Below, in pieces: positions 10,091-20,810 of a stretch of DNA of 64,000 bases. A model generated the notes under the pieces. It saw nothing but the letters and a program-made list of their open reading frames with translations. It was not told the origin of the DNA and did not search any database. The DNA is taken from contig JBBELK010000032.1 in NCBI GenBank assembly GCA_037783545.1, positions 1,178,001 to 1,242,000 on the forward strand. The letters are read 5' to 3'. Source of the stretch: Henricia sp. BOLD:AAB3569 (Eukaryota > Echinodermata > Asteroidea > Spinulosida > Echinasteridae). Numbering within the stretch: position 1 is the first letter of the stretch; each line of letters begins with the position of its first letter. Both the position numbers and the translations under genes were made by a program.

Positions 10091-10272
10091 GGGGCCAATT
10101 TCATAAAGCTGTTTAGCAGAAAAAAATTGCTTAATCAAAAATTTGTGTGCTTTATTGAAATGGGTTAATAGTCAAAATTGTAAGTCAACTTGTGTTCTTA
10201 GTAAGAATAGCAGATATTCTTGTGAACAACACAAGTTGACATGCGATTTTGACTATTAGCACATTTTTACAC
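10091..10272. mobile_element. Palindromic MITE M4, copy 2, right end replaced
   Basis: Starts GGGGCCAATTTCATAAAGCT and follows the family to about 10272, where its right arm stops and SINE sequence begins. The junction is either a SINE insertion with loss of the MITE end or a deletion. Confidence 0.75.
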
Positions 10273-10275
10273 ATT

Positions 10276-10400
10276 TTATTAGCTCAATTGGTAGGGCGTC
10301 TGCACGTTAAGCAGAAGGTCCGTATCCGGCCCGGTGGAGCCACGCTGCTTTTCACTGCATATCCAGATTTCCCAAACTCATGGACATCTGTCCACATTTG
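10276..10400 (+). mobile_element. tRNA-derived SINE S1, copy 2
   Basis: Head AGCTCAATTGGTAGGGCGTC, anticodon stem TCTGC/GCAGA with loop ACGTTAA, then a damaged T arm (GTATCCGGCC), and the shared tail word TTTTCACTGCATA. Confidence 0.6.
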
Positions 10401-10574
10401 TATCGAAGTAATATTATTATTTCTTTGTGGTATTCATACCAAGGATTCCTCTAAAGTGCCCATTGCACTGTCACTCACAAGCGTGAGGAAACCCATGAAG
10501 AATTAGAATTAGAAATGGCCAGAGACACCGGGGAATCCCCTTGCTCTTTACGAAATAATCCATGGGATCTTTAG

Positions 10575-10760
10575 AGTGCGTTACCATTACCTAACACACT
10601 GGACCAACGGCTTTACATCCCTTCCGAAGGATGGAGCAAGTGTGGTTGAGTGCCTTGCCCAAGGGCACAGGTACCGCCCCAAGTTTTCACCTATATGATT
10701 GCGAGTCAATGACCCAACCACGTCGAATAAATGCTCGGAATCACGTGCCAGGTTGTGCCA
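10575..10760 (-). mobile_element. SINE fragment with CTTGGGCAAGGCACTC core (minus strand)
   Basis: On the minus strand it reads CTGTGCCCTTGGGCAAGGCA followed by a SINE-like body. The same core word occurs at 21481-21502 and, diverged, at 49587-49600. The tRNA head here is degraded. Confidence 0.55.
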
Positions 10761-10849
10761 CGTGGAATAGACCTCGTTTCCTGTCATTTTCTGGGTAATA
10801 TTAATTTCAGTGATTTCATTTTCGTTCTTGATAATCACATTTTGGACAG

Positions 10850-11143
10850 TGGCCGGCCGGGCGCTACTGATGATTTTCTCAACACGTCACGCCTTATGAA
10901 CATGCCGCGCTATGACGCACGTATAACCGGGTACCAGTGACGTATTTCGCTAGAGTCTGCAACGTCGCGGTAGTCGGTTATCAGCGAAATTGTCGGAAGG
11001 GTCGAGAAACCATCTCCCCGTGTGCATGTTTTGCACAATCGGTGCATATTCTGCCCGGAAAATTCAACATTCCGCACGGTTTCTGTCGCGCAGTTTTGTT
11101 CGTCCAGAGGTTTTGGAGGTACAAGTCCATCTCCTGGGGCAAC
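10850..11143 (+). promoter_or_regulatory. LARP6: Putative LARP6 promoter and 5' UTR
   Basis: GC-richer than its surroundings, immediately upstream of the first ATG of the LARP6 frame, with TGACGCAC (about 10913) and TGACGTAT (about 10938) CRE-like words. No TATA box was recognised and the transcription start cannot be placed from sequence alone. Confidence 0.35.
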
Positions 11144-11317
11144 ATGAGCGAATCTGCGGCATTGGAAACGGCAGAAAATGGCACCAGTTGCTCGACACCT
11201 CAACAGCTGGAAGGAGGTGGCGGCGACGTCGAGCAAGCCAGGCGACCGGGGCCAGGAGCAGCTGCGGGCGGTGCACGTGCTTCGACCAGCCCTGTCGCGT
11301 CTTGCGGCCCTCCCGTG
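11144..11317 (+). CDS. LARP6: LARP6 exon 1
   Basis: 58 codons, low complexity: M-S-E-S-A-A-L-E-T-A then Gly-, Ala- and Ser-rich. Donor GTAAAG at 11318. Without splicing the frame closes five codons later, which supports the intron. Confidence 0.85.
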
Positions 11318-13887
11318 GTAAAGTTATAATTTTAGGAAAGATTACCGTGCACATACGGACACCCACTGGGCCCCACGCACTTCATGAAACCGTTTCACTG
11401 ATGACATTTTTTTTTCTGAAGGTGGATGGGCAAAGTCGAGACGGCATATGGGGACGTTTCCCAAGATGTTTAGCAAAAAAATAATGTCTCGGGTATGGGG
11501 TACGAGTTGTCCCGGGTTAGAGTTGTCCCGGGTTAGAGTTGTCTAGCATTCTAGATCATAAAAAGGCAAATCCTGGGTGTCCGTGCATAGACCATATCGC
11601 AAATCGTTTTTCACCAACAGAGGGCGCCCTTTGCAATGCATTATGGGATCGAAAATGGGTCAAATTTGACCCATTTTCGATCCCATAAACGATTTGCGAT
11701 ATGGTCTATGGATGAACTCAAAATACCTTTACCATTGACATTTCCGTCGCAAATGTTGCAAATGTTGCACCGTGATAAAGTTCTATTGGATGACCAGTCT
11801 CATGTGACTTCATGCTCGGTCATTCCATTTTAGTATCGGGTGTGAACTGCTAAATTTTTAGCTCCGATTTCAGCCAGTCTAACGTTAAACGGTAATTAAT
11901 AAATACCTTTGACAGTTTACGCAATCCTATTAGCTAAGAGCACATCACGTGGGCAGTTAAACTAGCGATAATGACCAGTGATAATGCCCTGCCGCCTGGC
12001 CCGTGTTTGTGCCCTAGTCAGCGCGTATACAGAACACGCACATACACAAAGAAACTGCACGCGCCCGAAAGCAAATTGTGTACTTATATCCGGTTGTGTG
12101 CGCGCGCGTAACATGCACGATCGAACAAAAACAACATGATACACAGCTAGTAGTTGTACGAACGTGGTGTTGATTCTGTGGGTGTAGGAAAGTGTATGCA
12201 AAACATGGCAAAACGACGAGCTAATTTTTACACGAAAAGATATTTATGAATTAAAAGTAGGTTTGGCCAATCTTAAACAGCCCGTTTAAAACCAGCTAGA
12301 GGTCCTAGGCTCTGAAGTGTGCATGCTCAATATGACGTAAACAATGGAAAAAGACCGGTTAGTTTGCTGCCACCAAGCATCTCAAAAACCTCCCATTGGT
12401 TGATGTTTGAAATTACACATAATTGTTAGGAAGACATTGTGTTTTGGCTGCAGTAAGTTCAGGCATTGTTATGTCCTTTGCAGGTGCAAATATCCAGTCC
12501 ACCTGACCAAGGAGCATCTGGGGAGGAAGATGCGGGAGGCGACACCAGCAGTGGGTCGGCGAGTGACAATGCGCACACACCATCAGGTAAGATAAGGGAC
12601 AAGTCATCCGATGACGGAGGGGGGCAGAATGCCGAATGGACACCACCAGATGAAGCACTGCAGGCCAAGATCATCAAACAGGTCGAGTTTTACTTCTCAG
12701 ATGGCAACATCACAAAGGATGCGTTCCTTCTAAAGCATGTACGCCGCAACAAGGAAGGCTTCGTCAGTCTTAAACTCATAACGTCTTTTAAGAAGGTCAA
12801 GAGTTTGACTAAGGATTGGCGGACCGTGCGGCATAGTCTTAGAAGCTCAACTACGCTGGAGATTAACAAAGAGGGGACAAAAGTCAAGCGTAAGGCCCCT
12901 TTGCCGGACTACGACGAAACCACACCTTCAAGAACGGTAGTTGCCATAAACCTTCCCACCCAAAACCCATCCATTGAGAGCATCGCAGAGCTATTCAACA
13001 AATGCGGGGAGATTTCTCTGATCAGAGTTCTCCGGCCCGGTAAACCGTTTCCGCCAGACGTGCGCAAGCACATAGAGCGGCACAGTGAAATCCGCAACAA
13101 AGTCTGCGCCCTGATCGAGTTCGAGAATGGCCAGTCGGCACTCAAAGCGGCAAAGACTATGACTGATAAAGATAACTGGCGCACGGGGATGTCGGTGTCC
13201 GTGCTTGCCAAGGAGAAGAAAAAGGACAAGAAACAACCCCAGGAGAAAAGTAATAACCGTCGTAGTTCGGAGGGTTTGTCATTATCGCAGGCTAGGGATC
13301 TTACTGCATCGGATAGCGGCGAAGCCGGCGACTCGGCAAAGAAAAAGAAACGTCAGCGGAAAAAGAAAAACATAAGAGTTGATGAACTGTCTGGCGAAGT
13401 GCTGGAGCTTCCTAGTACACCTAGTTCCTCAGACACAGACAATTCACCTTTACCAAGCCGGAAGCATTCAACCAAACCAATAGGGATACCACAAAGTAAA
13501 AGTCCAGCTCGTCTCAGTCCAGGAAATACACCTAAAGGCAGTCCAAGCTCAAGCCCCCACGGCAGCCCTCGGCAACAGAGGAAAGTTGTCGGCCGGTCGC
13601 CTCTAGCAAAGAGTCCACGTAACAGTCCGAGAGGGAGTCCCGAACTAGGCCGTAAGACGAACATGTATGACAGCGTCTCGGATCACAGTAACACGTCGAG
13701 TCCCTGGGTTCAAAGACGCAGACTGCTTGCCGCGGCGGCTCCAGACGGGAGCCCAGCGGGGAGTCCGCTTCTCGGCCGCAAAAACCTGCTCCATAGTAAT
13801 GATCATGAAGCAATCTTGAGAACACCGTTTGGTCCGGACGGCACGAAAGGTTTCTCCTTAGGCCGAGGCCGTGGAATACCAAAATAA
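11144..13887 (+). CDS. LARP6: La-related protein 6, complete, two exons
   Basis: RNA-binding protein of the La superfamily; vertebrate LARP6 binds stem-loops in collagen mRNAs and other targets. Exons 11144-11317 and 12484-13887 join in phase 0 (GTG|GTAAAG ... TTTGCAG|GTG) to give 525 residues. Seen: a Gly/Ala/Ser-rich acidic N-terminus (1-108); La motif (about 110-195) with the E-F-Y-F-S-D-x-N core, D-A-F-L-L-K-H and a F-V-S-L-K-L-I-T-S-F helix; RRM (about 208-302) starting T-V-V-A-I-N-L; basic Lys-rich linkers; a long Ser/Pro-rich tail with repeated S-P-R/G-S-P words; and a C-terminal SUZ-C motif (F-G-P-D-G-T-K-G-F). The ATG at 11144 is the first in its frame (AACATGA context). The order La-RRM-SUZ-C and the length fit LARP6, not La/SSB, LARP1, 4 or 7. 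Possible polyadenylation signal AATAAA at 14105. Confidence 0.95.
11500..11546 (+). repeat. Short tandem repeat in LARP6 intron
   Basis: GAGTTGTCCCGGGTTA repeated about 2.5 times. Confidence 0.8.
11586..11710. mobile_element. Hairpin MITE in LARP6 intron 1 (CATAGACCATATCGC)
   Basis: Inverted ends of about 24 bp (CATAGACCATATCGCAAATC and complement) enclosing a second perfect palindrome, GATCGAAAATGGGTCAAA with its mirror. The ends resemble family M5 (TATAGACCGTATCG). Confidence 0.8.
11990..12313 (-). mobile_element. MITE M1, partial copy 3
   Basis: Shares with the M1 copies the CAGCGCGTAT..ACACGCACAT block, the GAAAGCAAA..GTGTACTTA block and the GTTTAAAACCAGCTAG end. Terminal repeats are missing. 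Lies in LARP6 intron 1. Confidence 0.7.
12484..13887 (+). CDS. LARP6: LARP6 exon 2 (La motif, RRM, SUZ-C)
   Basis: Acceptor TCCTTTGCAG, frame continuing from exon 1, stop TAA at 13885-13887. One exon carries the La motif, the RRM and the Ser/Pro tail, so all catalogued domains of the protein lie here. Confidence 0.95.
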   Translation: MQISSPPDQGASGEEDAGGDTSSGSASDNAHTPSGKIRDKSSDDGGGQNAEWTPPDEALQAKIIKQVEFYFSDGNITKDAFLLKHVRRNKEGFVSLKLITSFKKVKSLTKDWRTVRHSLRSSTTLEINKEGTKVKRKAPLPDYDETTPSRTVVAINLPTQNPSIESIAELFNKCGEISLIRVLRPGKPFPPDVRKHIERHSEIRNKVCALIEFENGQSALKAAKTMTDKDNWRTGMSVSVLAKEKKKDKKQPQEKSNNRRSSEGLSLSQARDLTASDSGEAGDSAKKKKRQRKKKNIRVDELSGEVLELPSTPSSSDTDNSPLPSRKHSTKPIGIPQSKSPARLSPGNTPKGSPSSSPHGSPRQQRKVVGRSPLAKSPRNSPRGSPELGRKTNMYDSVSDHSNTSSPWVQRRRLLAAAAPDGSPAGSPLLGRKNLLHSNDHEAILRTPFGPDGTKGFSLGRGRGIPK

Positions 13888-14250
13888 ATCGGCATACACT
13901 GTATGCATAGAGTACTAACATGAAAACGCCACCTTTGTGTGTTGCCAAGGTTACTGGGTCTGAACTAAAACCAGTGAACTGTTTCCCTGCGCTTTAGCAA
14001 TGGTTGCTTCAGATTACCAGCGAATGTTTAGACCCAGTTATCATGGAATCACCCAAGCCGGGTACCTTTATCACGGTGCGGCCATCTTCCCCTTTCCCTA
14101 TTCCAATAAACGTAACCAAATCGAAGCTTGCAGGAAAAATAGTTTGGTCCTGTGTTAAAATTGTTCATTGTGTGCGTCACAATGACACACGCATAGCGCG
14201 ATAAAGAAAACGCACAGCACGAGCAAGTGATTCCACGACTGTCGCACGCA
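13888..14250 (+). other. LARP6: Probable LARP6 3' UTR and flank
   Basis: Non-coding, with an AATAAA hexamer at 14105-14110, about 220 bp after the stop, the best candidate polyadenylation signal. Confidence 0.45.
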
Positions 14251-14514
14251 CTATCATGCGATCACTGAGACGCACTCGTCATGCCCAACCACGGCCCAAC
14301 ATGTACTTTGGGGAACAAGACAAAGATGGACACACCGTGATAGAGGTCAGTAGTACCTGGCTTTTGTTTATATTCGAAGGCAGTGACAAGATGCCTGAAA
14401 TGTTTATATAATGAATTAACCTTTTGCATGTAACATAATTTGCATAATGTCTGGCACCCTGAATTTTTCACTTTCAAATAGAGGTGCAGTTTAGAGGGTC
14501 ACATACTACACTGC

Positions 14515-14660
14515 TGTTGATATGTGGTACATCATGCCATTGCCTAGCAACCAACAGTCTGGTAGCTTTATGCCCTTCTCTCCCACGGTGTACACGGTAT
14601 TAACTCTGTACTTGTGCACCACATAGCAACAAATATTTAGTCTGGTCAAGTGGATAATGT
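14515..14660 (+). repeat. Dispersed repeat R3, uninterrupted copy
   Basis: About 145 bp (CATGCCATTGCCTAGCAACC ... CATAGCAACAAATATTTAGTC). The copy at 62080-63145 has the same word order but is split by two MITEs, so this one shows the pre-insertion arrangement. Confidence 0.7.
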
Positions 14661-14867
14661 GCATATGAAAGCATGTACGTCGGTTCATGATTAACATGCA
14701 AAAGGCTAATTCAATTCGTGTTTATAGTTGAAGTACATTGTAGTTTCACAACAGGGTGTCTCACCAGTAGATTCGTCTTTTGGCTTTTGCTGGGTTTTTT
14801 TTTCATTAGATTACATTTGCTCCAGAGTAGGGAGCGTAGCGGGAACATTTTTGTTAAACACTTTTTA

Positions 14868-15215
14868 GCCTGGCCCACGCCTGCGTCCTATTCACCGCTT
14901 ATGGAACACGCACACACAAACTGCACAGGTCGAAAAGCAAAATGTGCACTGTGACAAGTACCGGGCGGTGTGTGTGTGTGTGTGTGTACAACATGCTTGC
15001 ATTACGCGTAACGCGCGCATCAAACAAACGACGCGATGCACAGCAGTTTGAACGAACACGGTCATGCATGTAACTAATGCAGAACATTGCAAAACGAAGA
15101 ATTTTGGTGGGTTTTACCGATTGAAACAAAAAGGTATTTATGAATGGGAATAAACGTGGGTTTGGCCAGTCTTAAACAATCCGTTTAAAACCGGCTAGGA
15201 TCCTGGATGCTGATA
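14868..15215 (-). mobile_element. MITE M1, partial copy 4
   Basis: Shares AACACGCACA, GTCGAAAAGCAAAATGTGCA and CCGTTTAAAACCGGCTAGGA blocks with M1. Carries a (TG)n microsatellite at about 14970-14990. Termini not found. Confidence 0.7.
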
Positions 15216-15418
15216 ATGTCTCCTTGCCTGCGGCTCGCGCCATTATCACTTGTCCAAACCTACATTTATTACCTAAATATCAAACGTTTCCAACTTGAAC
15301 AATGGACACCAGTTAACAAAAAATCGTACAAGAACTCTAGCAAAAAAATGGTTTCAGTCGCGGTCACAGCGGCCATGACTGTGCACAGTCTGTATGCAGA
15401 CTTCAAGGTCTCTTTTCT

Positions 15419-15659
15419 GGGGCCAATTTCATAAAGCTGTTTTGCAGAAAAATTTGCTTAATCAAAAATTTGTTTGCTTTATAAAAATGGGTTAATAGTC
15501 AAAGTTTTATGTCAACTTGTGTTCTTAGCAAGAATAGCAGATATTCTTGTGAAAAACACAAACTGACATGTAATTTTGACTATTGACCCATTTTTATAAA
15601 GCAAACAAATTTTTGATTAAGCAAATTTGTCTGCTAAACAGCTTTTTGAAATTGGCCCC
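15419..15659. mobile_element. Palindromic MITE M4, best copy
   Basis: 241 bp, near-perfect inverted repeat over almost its full length, bounded by GGGGCCAATTTCATAAAGCT and AATTGGCCCC. The centre is near ATAGCAGATATTCTTGTG. The most intact family member in the window. Confidence 0.9.
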
Positions 15660-16087
15660 AGATCAGGAAGAGGAGCCTTGAGGTACATACATTGTACATA
15701 TGTACTAAATGTCTGTTAAGAAAATTGGTCAAAAGATACATTGTACACCACCACATTATACATGTAATAAGGCTGGAGTATTATACTTTTTGCTAGGATT
15801 CTTTCCAGCACGTTTTAACACGCACATGTATTGCATGCACAAGTGCACCTACCGGTAAATTGCACACTTTCTATCTGTTTGTGCATGAACAAAAAGTGGA
15901 AATGGAAAAAGTTTTTTAATGTATGAAACATAAAAATAACAAATTTCTTTTTTAAAGAAATGTATTCCATTTCATGGTATAACATTTAAAAAAATGCAAA
16001 TTACTGTTTTCAATGCAAACGTACAAATGTACACTATTGTATGTCTTTAGTACCGAGTGGCCTAATTTACAAATAATGAATGATTTT
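15660..16087. other. Intergenic, no recognised feature
   Basis: AT-rich sequence with several TGTACA/TACATGTA words; no gene or bounded element seen. Confidence 0.5.
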
Positions 16088-16735
16088 GGGTCATTCCATG
16101 TCAATTCAACAAGCTTTTGGACCTGACCCTCACAGATTGAAATGAAATTTAGTGTGCTGATTGGACTCCTTGAGAAACCCCGAGAACTAAAATTTTATGT
16201 CATTTGGTCAATTAATTTTTGAGATACGGGTCAACGAACTTTGACTAATTATCATGACCTGCTATGTTTGGACAGTTATATCTCTAAAAGTAATGGACCT
16301 AGAGAGATAAACTTTACATCATTTTAAAGCTCTTGAAATGGGCTTCATTTTATAAAATAACATCAATATTGTATCTCGTACCACAAAAAAGTTATGTAAA
16401 TTTATAACTTTTGCAAAAATGCGTAATTGTTTTTTATTTGTTAGCTTAAGATGTAAGGAACATTTCCAGAAAGATTTGGGATGGGCACTCTTACAGTTTT
16501 TGAGTTATGATAATTTTAACATTGGCTAACATGTAAATACATGTACCATGTAAATACCATGTAAATAATATGTACATACACATGTTATTTACATGGTATC
16601 TAAAAAATTATTTGACCAAATGATATAAAATTTTAGTTCTCGGGGTTTTTCAAGGAGTCCAATCAGCACACCAAATTTCATTTCAATTTGTGAGGATCAG
16701 GTCCAAAAGCTCGTTGAATTGACATGAAATGACCC
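16088..16735. mobile_element. Long-TIR element (GGGTCATTCCATGTCAATTC)
   Basis: About 648 bp with inverted ends of about 130 bp: GGGTCATTCCATGTCAATTC at the left and the near-complement ending AATGACCC at the right, both continuing through GGACTCCTTGAGAAA and its mirror. The centre is AT-rich and non-coding. Confidence 0.85.
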
Positions 16736-16752
16736 TTTCACGAGGTGACGGA

Positions 16753-16879
16753 TTTAAAGGCACAGGCTCGTCAGCAATGCGAGCGCGCCAAACTCAGCCA
16801 CGAAATACGCAGCTCTATGATTTTGCGTATTTCGTGTCACGAATTTGGCACGCGCATTGCTGACAAGCCTTGCCTTTAA
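16753..16879. mobile_element. Palindromic MITE M6 (AAAGGCACAGGCTCGTCAGC), copy 1
   Basis: About 127-bp hairpin: TTTAAAGGCACAGGCTCGTC..AGCAATGCG with mirrored right arm ending GCCTTTAA. CG-rich arms (GCGCGCCAAA), inner ACGAAATACGCAGCTC stem. Confidence 0.85.
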
Positions 16880-17054
16880 TGTTGTAACATTAGACCCGTC
16901 ACGGAATGTAATTATCCATTCTGTTGCGCGCATTTAAAGCATTCATTATTTGTTACACAAGAATAAATTCACGTCAACTGAATTTGCAAAATAGCATTGT
17001 GTAGTTCAAGAGGATAACCCATGGCAGCCGTGCCTACTTTTCGCACGTAAGTAC

Positions 17055-17685
17055 TAGGCTTGGGCGACTCCAGCATTTTCGGAGTCGACTCGGATTCCAA
17101 AAAAGAATCGCGATTCCATTCAGAATCGATTCCATTTTTCGCGGGAAAACATTAAATATACTGAGCGTGTTTAATAAGTAAATGAGCGTGTTTATGTACA
17201 TGTATTAGTATATATCGACGTTACTACTTATTGTGCCAATGACGACCCAATTATTGGCACCGAGTGGCACTGACGTCCCCAAAATGATGTCGGCCTGTAC
17301 CACATAATCAGAGGCTAAATATTCTTACAAAAGTTGGAGATACTTTTTGCCTTCGGAATTGCTACATGTACCGGTAGGTAATTTCTGGGAATTGAATCTA
17401 AATGAAAGGGAATCGATTTCTATAGACCGTATTGAATAGCCGTCATCTTGTGGGGCAGTTTCTTTGTTCCTTGAGGACATGCATGGTTGCACATATTGTG
17501 CTTATATTGTTGAACAGTTTAAGTAACAAAATGTGCCCCACAAGATGGCAGCTACATGTATTCAATACGGTCTATCATGTCTATTGGGAATCGATTCCCC
17601 AAAAATCTGGAATCGCGATTCCGATTCCTAAAGTGGAATCGATTCTACAATGTACTCGATTCCGGCATGGAATCGCCCAAGCCTA
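17055..17685. mobile_element. hAT-like non-autonomous transposon with perfect 8-bp duplication
   Basis: 631 bp, ends TAGGCTTGGGCGA and TCGCCCAAGCCTA, flanked on both sides by GTAAGTAC (17047-17054 and 17686-17693). An 8-bp target duplication is characteristic of hAT elements. GATTCC/GGAATC words are scattered through both arms. M5 copy 2 is nested at 17423-17575. A degraded relative is at about 57196-57735. Confidence 0.88.
17423..17575. mobile_element. MITE M5, copy 2, nested in hAT-like element
   Basis: Closely follows 9666-9812 (TGAGGACATGCATGGTTGCA core shared), with inverted ends TAGACCGTATTGAATA / TATTCAATACGGTCTA. Confidence 0.85.
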
Positions 17686-17693
17686 GTAAGTAC

Positions 17694-18722
17694 TAACGTG
17701 TAGTTTGAGTGCATAACCCATGGCATGCCAGCAAAAGACTGGGTTACACCAAATAATTCAATGACACGTGACTGATGACGCACCAATCAGATGAGGGGAT
17801 TTATTTGGGCATTTTATAATCCATATTATTCTTGCGCTTGTGCCCAGGATAACTTCTGTATTTATTGTAAAGGTTGTATGGGTAAATGTACATATTGTAT
17901 ACATTCAAATGTGAAGTTGATTTGTGCATACGTCATGTTTCCACAGTTCGGGCACTTTTCCACCAATTTTCAGAGTTGCCAACCCTCTCGGATTTTGCAA
18001 CAAAATCTTCGGAAAATTACTAATTTTGTGAGTCCTGGCGTGGATAAAAACCCTCCTGGATTGTCAATTAACAACCTTGGGGATTTTTAGATGTGTTTGG
18101 AGTTACAGGATGAACCTGTTTTCCCAGATGTCTTCCCCAAAATTTAGGAGGGGTGGCAGCTCTGTACATGTACATGTACATGTACATGTACACTGTCAAC
18201 TTGGTTCTTTGTGGCAATTTTGATGCATACATGTACATGTACATATGCAGCGCACACTCAACGTACATGTATGCACAACAGACAGAAATGCGTTCATCAT
18301 GTTCATGGAAACGCGCCCTTTACTAATTAGTGTCCGTCAGTGGTTTTATAGTTTTTGTATTTTTTGTTATGTAGTCCAAACAAATTCTGAGTCAGTAAAA
18401 AAAACCGCTCTTTTTATTTTGCAAATTTACAATGTATCTCCACAACGTTCCTACCGGTAGATATTTTTCTTTGACAATGCAATCATGTTGAAATGGTTAC
18501 TGAACATGTCTGGTGAATGAATTTAATTGATTGATGGTGTTACATTTACATGTATAACTAAAATAGACAAAATTCTTCCCTTGGTTCTGAAATAGCTAGG
18601 GAAGAATCGTTTCTATCTTTGTTATGCAATACCATAAATCAATGATTCAATTATTCATTCACCAGACATGCTCATTAACCATATGAACATTATTACATAT
18701 TCAAATAGAAATTATAGGCCTA
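17694..18722. other. Intergenic with TGTACA tandem tracts
   Basis: No gene seen. (ACATGT)n runs at about 18163-18192 and 18228-18246. An inverted pair around 18484-18510 and 18640-18670 (GAATAATTGAATCATTGATT versus GGTGAATGAATTTAATTGAT region) suggests another eroded MITE. Confidence 0.45.
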
Positions 18723-19097
18723 TCCGCATTGGACTTTTTTGGGGAAAACTCACCGAGACGATGGGTACGTGTAGGACGTTTTCCTCTCAGTAATTTTTCC
18801 TGAGTCCAGCGGTTACTTTTCCTGGCCAACTGCTGCCCAGGAAAATTGACAAGGGAACTTTTCCTGAGACGATAAGTCCAGTGCGGACACAGCGAGTCGG
18901 TAAAAGCACTCTGGAAGCAGACATTTACATTCGGGCCGTGAAGGTCAAACTGTGAAGAGACACTGTGCATGCTCTCCCACAGTCTCGGTAAAATTTTCCT
19001 GTGTCAAAAGTCTAAATGCGGATAGCAGTAAAATTTAACCATTGTTCATTTTACCATCGTCTCGGTAAAACCTCCCGAAAAACAAGTCCAATGCGGA
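18723..19097. mobile_element. MITE with TCCGCATTGGACTT termini
   Basis: About 375 bp; TCCGCATTGGACTTTTTTGG..CACCGAGACGATGG at the left and the near-complement at the right (CCATCGTCTCGG..AAGTCCAATGCGGA). Several internal TTTTCCTG and GAGACGA words. Directly abuts the M6 copy at 19104. Confidence 0.8.
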
Positions 19098-19103
19098 CAC
19101 GGC

Positions 19104-19230
19104 TTAAAGGCAGAGGCTCGTCAGCAATGTGCACGCGCCAAATTCATTCCACGAAATACGCAGCTCCATGCCTTTGCTATGAAGCTGCGTATTTGGTGCG
19201 CGCGCATTGCTGACGAGCCTGTGCCTTTAA
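19104..19230. mobile_element. Palindromic MITE M6, copy 2
   Basis: Same hairpin architecture as 16753-16879, with loop near CATGCCTTTGCTATG and right end GACGAGCCTGTGCCTTTAA. Confidence 0.85.
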
Positions 19231-19822
19231 ATCTGTTCAAGTTTTCAAGATAGAAAATTCGGAAACAAAAAGAGTTTTTTTTTTCTGACTCGACCTGTAT
19301 ACATGTTATGTACATGTACCGGTACCAGTTTTTTCAAACGAGGCACATACCAGTACTGTGTGTTGAAGTTGTAGTAAAGTTAATGCAAGTGAAAAGTAGA
19401 GATGTACAAAGGAATGAAAAATGAAAGTACGTGTAGACTAAGTGAATTGGTGGATGGAAATGCATACAGCAGTGTACCGTATGGTGCATTTAACAATGCA
19501 TCTGGCATAAATAGACCAAACATGCCAAAAGAGAAAGTCCCAAATTTCTGGAATGGAATTTGTTTAAATAGTGATGTTGTGACACACGTTTTATTTTTTG
19601 TGGATTTTCCCCGATTTTTCCTATCTAAATTTGAGCAGGGTCACACAATATTCATAAAATTCAGATTTTCGATACAGTAGAACTTCGTAAGAAGAATGCA
19701 ATATTCTGCATAAACAAAGAAAATCTTAAGCCATAATCTTTTGTTCTTCTTGTTTTTATTCCTGTTAATCCAAGGTTCCAGCAAATTCCCATGTTTATTA
19801 TTCCTTGTATCCTGGTCTTCCA

Positions 19823-20445
19823 GGGGCCAATTTCATCAAGCTGTAAAATTGTATTTGCAGTCAACTTGCAGTCATTGTATGTCAACTTGTACCGTGTTTA
19901 CACTCGAACCGGCAAAAGTGGATACAGACCCGGATTTTTTATTGCGACCACAAAACTGAACATTTGCCGCGTTTACACTACACCCCAAATCGCTTCAACT
20001 CGCCTTCAGAAACCGCAAAAGTCACCACTGAATGTAACTGCAGCGCATGCGTGAGCTGTTAGGTGTTGCTGCACTAGTGCCAGATTGGTGAACTAAATCT
20101 GCTACACTGCGGGCACCGCCCCAAGGAAACTCAAATTGCCAAATCTGTATTCGGGTAGCGTTTACACTACAAGCGACCTTGACGATTGCAGGGTTCAACC
20201 CCGCAATTCAACCCTACCCCAAAGGTGACTCGCAAAAGGCGAATCTGATCCGCCTTTTGCAATTCACCTTTTGCGTTTACACTTAGCGCACACCTGGCTT
20301 CAACTCCCATTTTTGGAAATTGCGGAGTTCGATTCGGCAAAGGCGAATCGAGTGTAAACGGGCTGTTGTGTATTCAGAAAGAGTAGCAGATGAACAGTTA
20401 ATTGTAATACACATCACAATGTACAATTTTGACTGCTAATCCAAT
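19823..20445. mobile_element. Palindromic MITE M4, interrupted copy
   Basis: Left arm starts GGGGCCAATTTCATCAAGCT; right-arm words (AGAGTAGCAGATGAACA, TTTTGACTGCTAAT) appear only after 20370. The gap is filled by the element at 19889-20365, i.e. a nested insertion. Confidence 0.65.
19889..20365. mobile_element. MITE with CGTTTACACTCGA termini, nested
   Basis: About 475 bp: GTGTTTACACTCGAACCGGC at the left and complement of GAATCGAGTGTAAACGGG at the right. Internal GTTTACACT words recur at about 19970 and 20160, so the terminus has been duplicated inside. Confidence 0.7.
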
Positions 20446-20810
20446 ATCCGTTTTACATGGGTGTCAACTGGTTTTGGCCCGTGGGGTGCGATTTTAATGA
20501 AAGCGAAACTCTAACTCCTGAAATTTCAGAGAGGGAGCGTGCACGTTAGGGGTTCTTGAAAAGCTAATCGTGCCCAGTATATGACGTTTTATTTTCCAAC
20601 CATCGTGTATTTTTTTTTTTTAATCTCCGTAGTACCGGTATGGTTTCTGAACTTAGCCACCGATGTTTAAAATATTTGAAAAAGGCCAGTTTATATTTCC
20701 CAATTTATATTGTACTTTAAAAGTGTAAATTATGTACATGTACAGCATTGTATGCACTAGTTGTTTTATTTCAATATGTATCATTTTGAATAATTACCAA
20801 TTACTCAATA

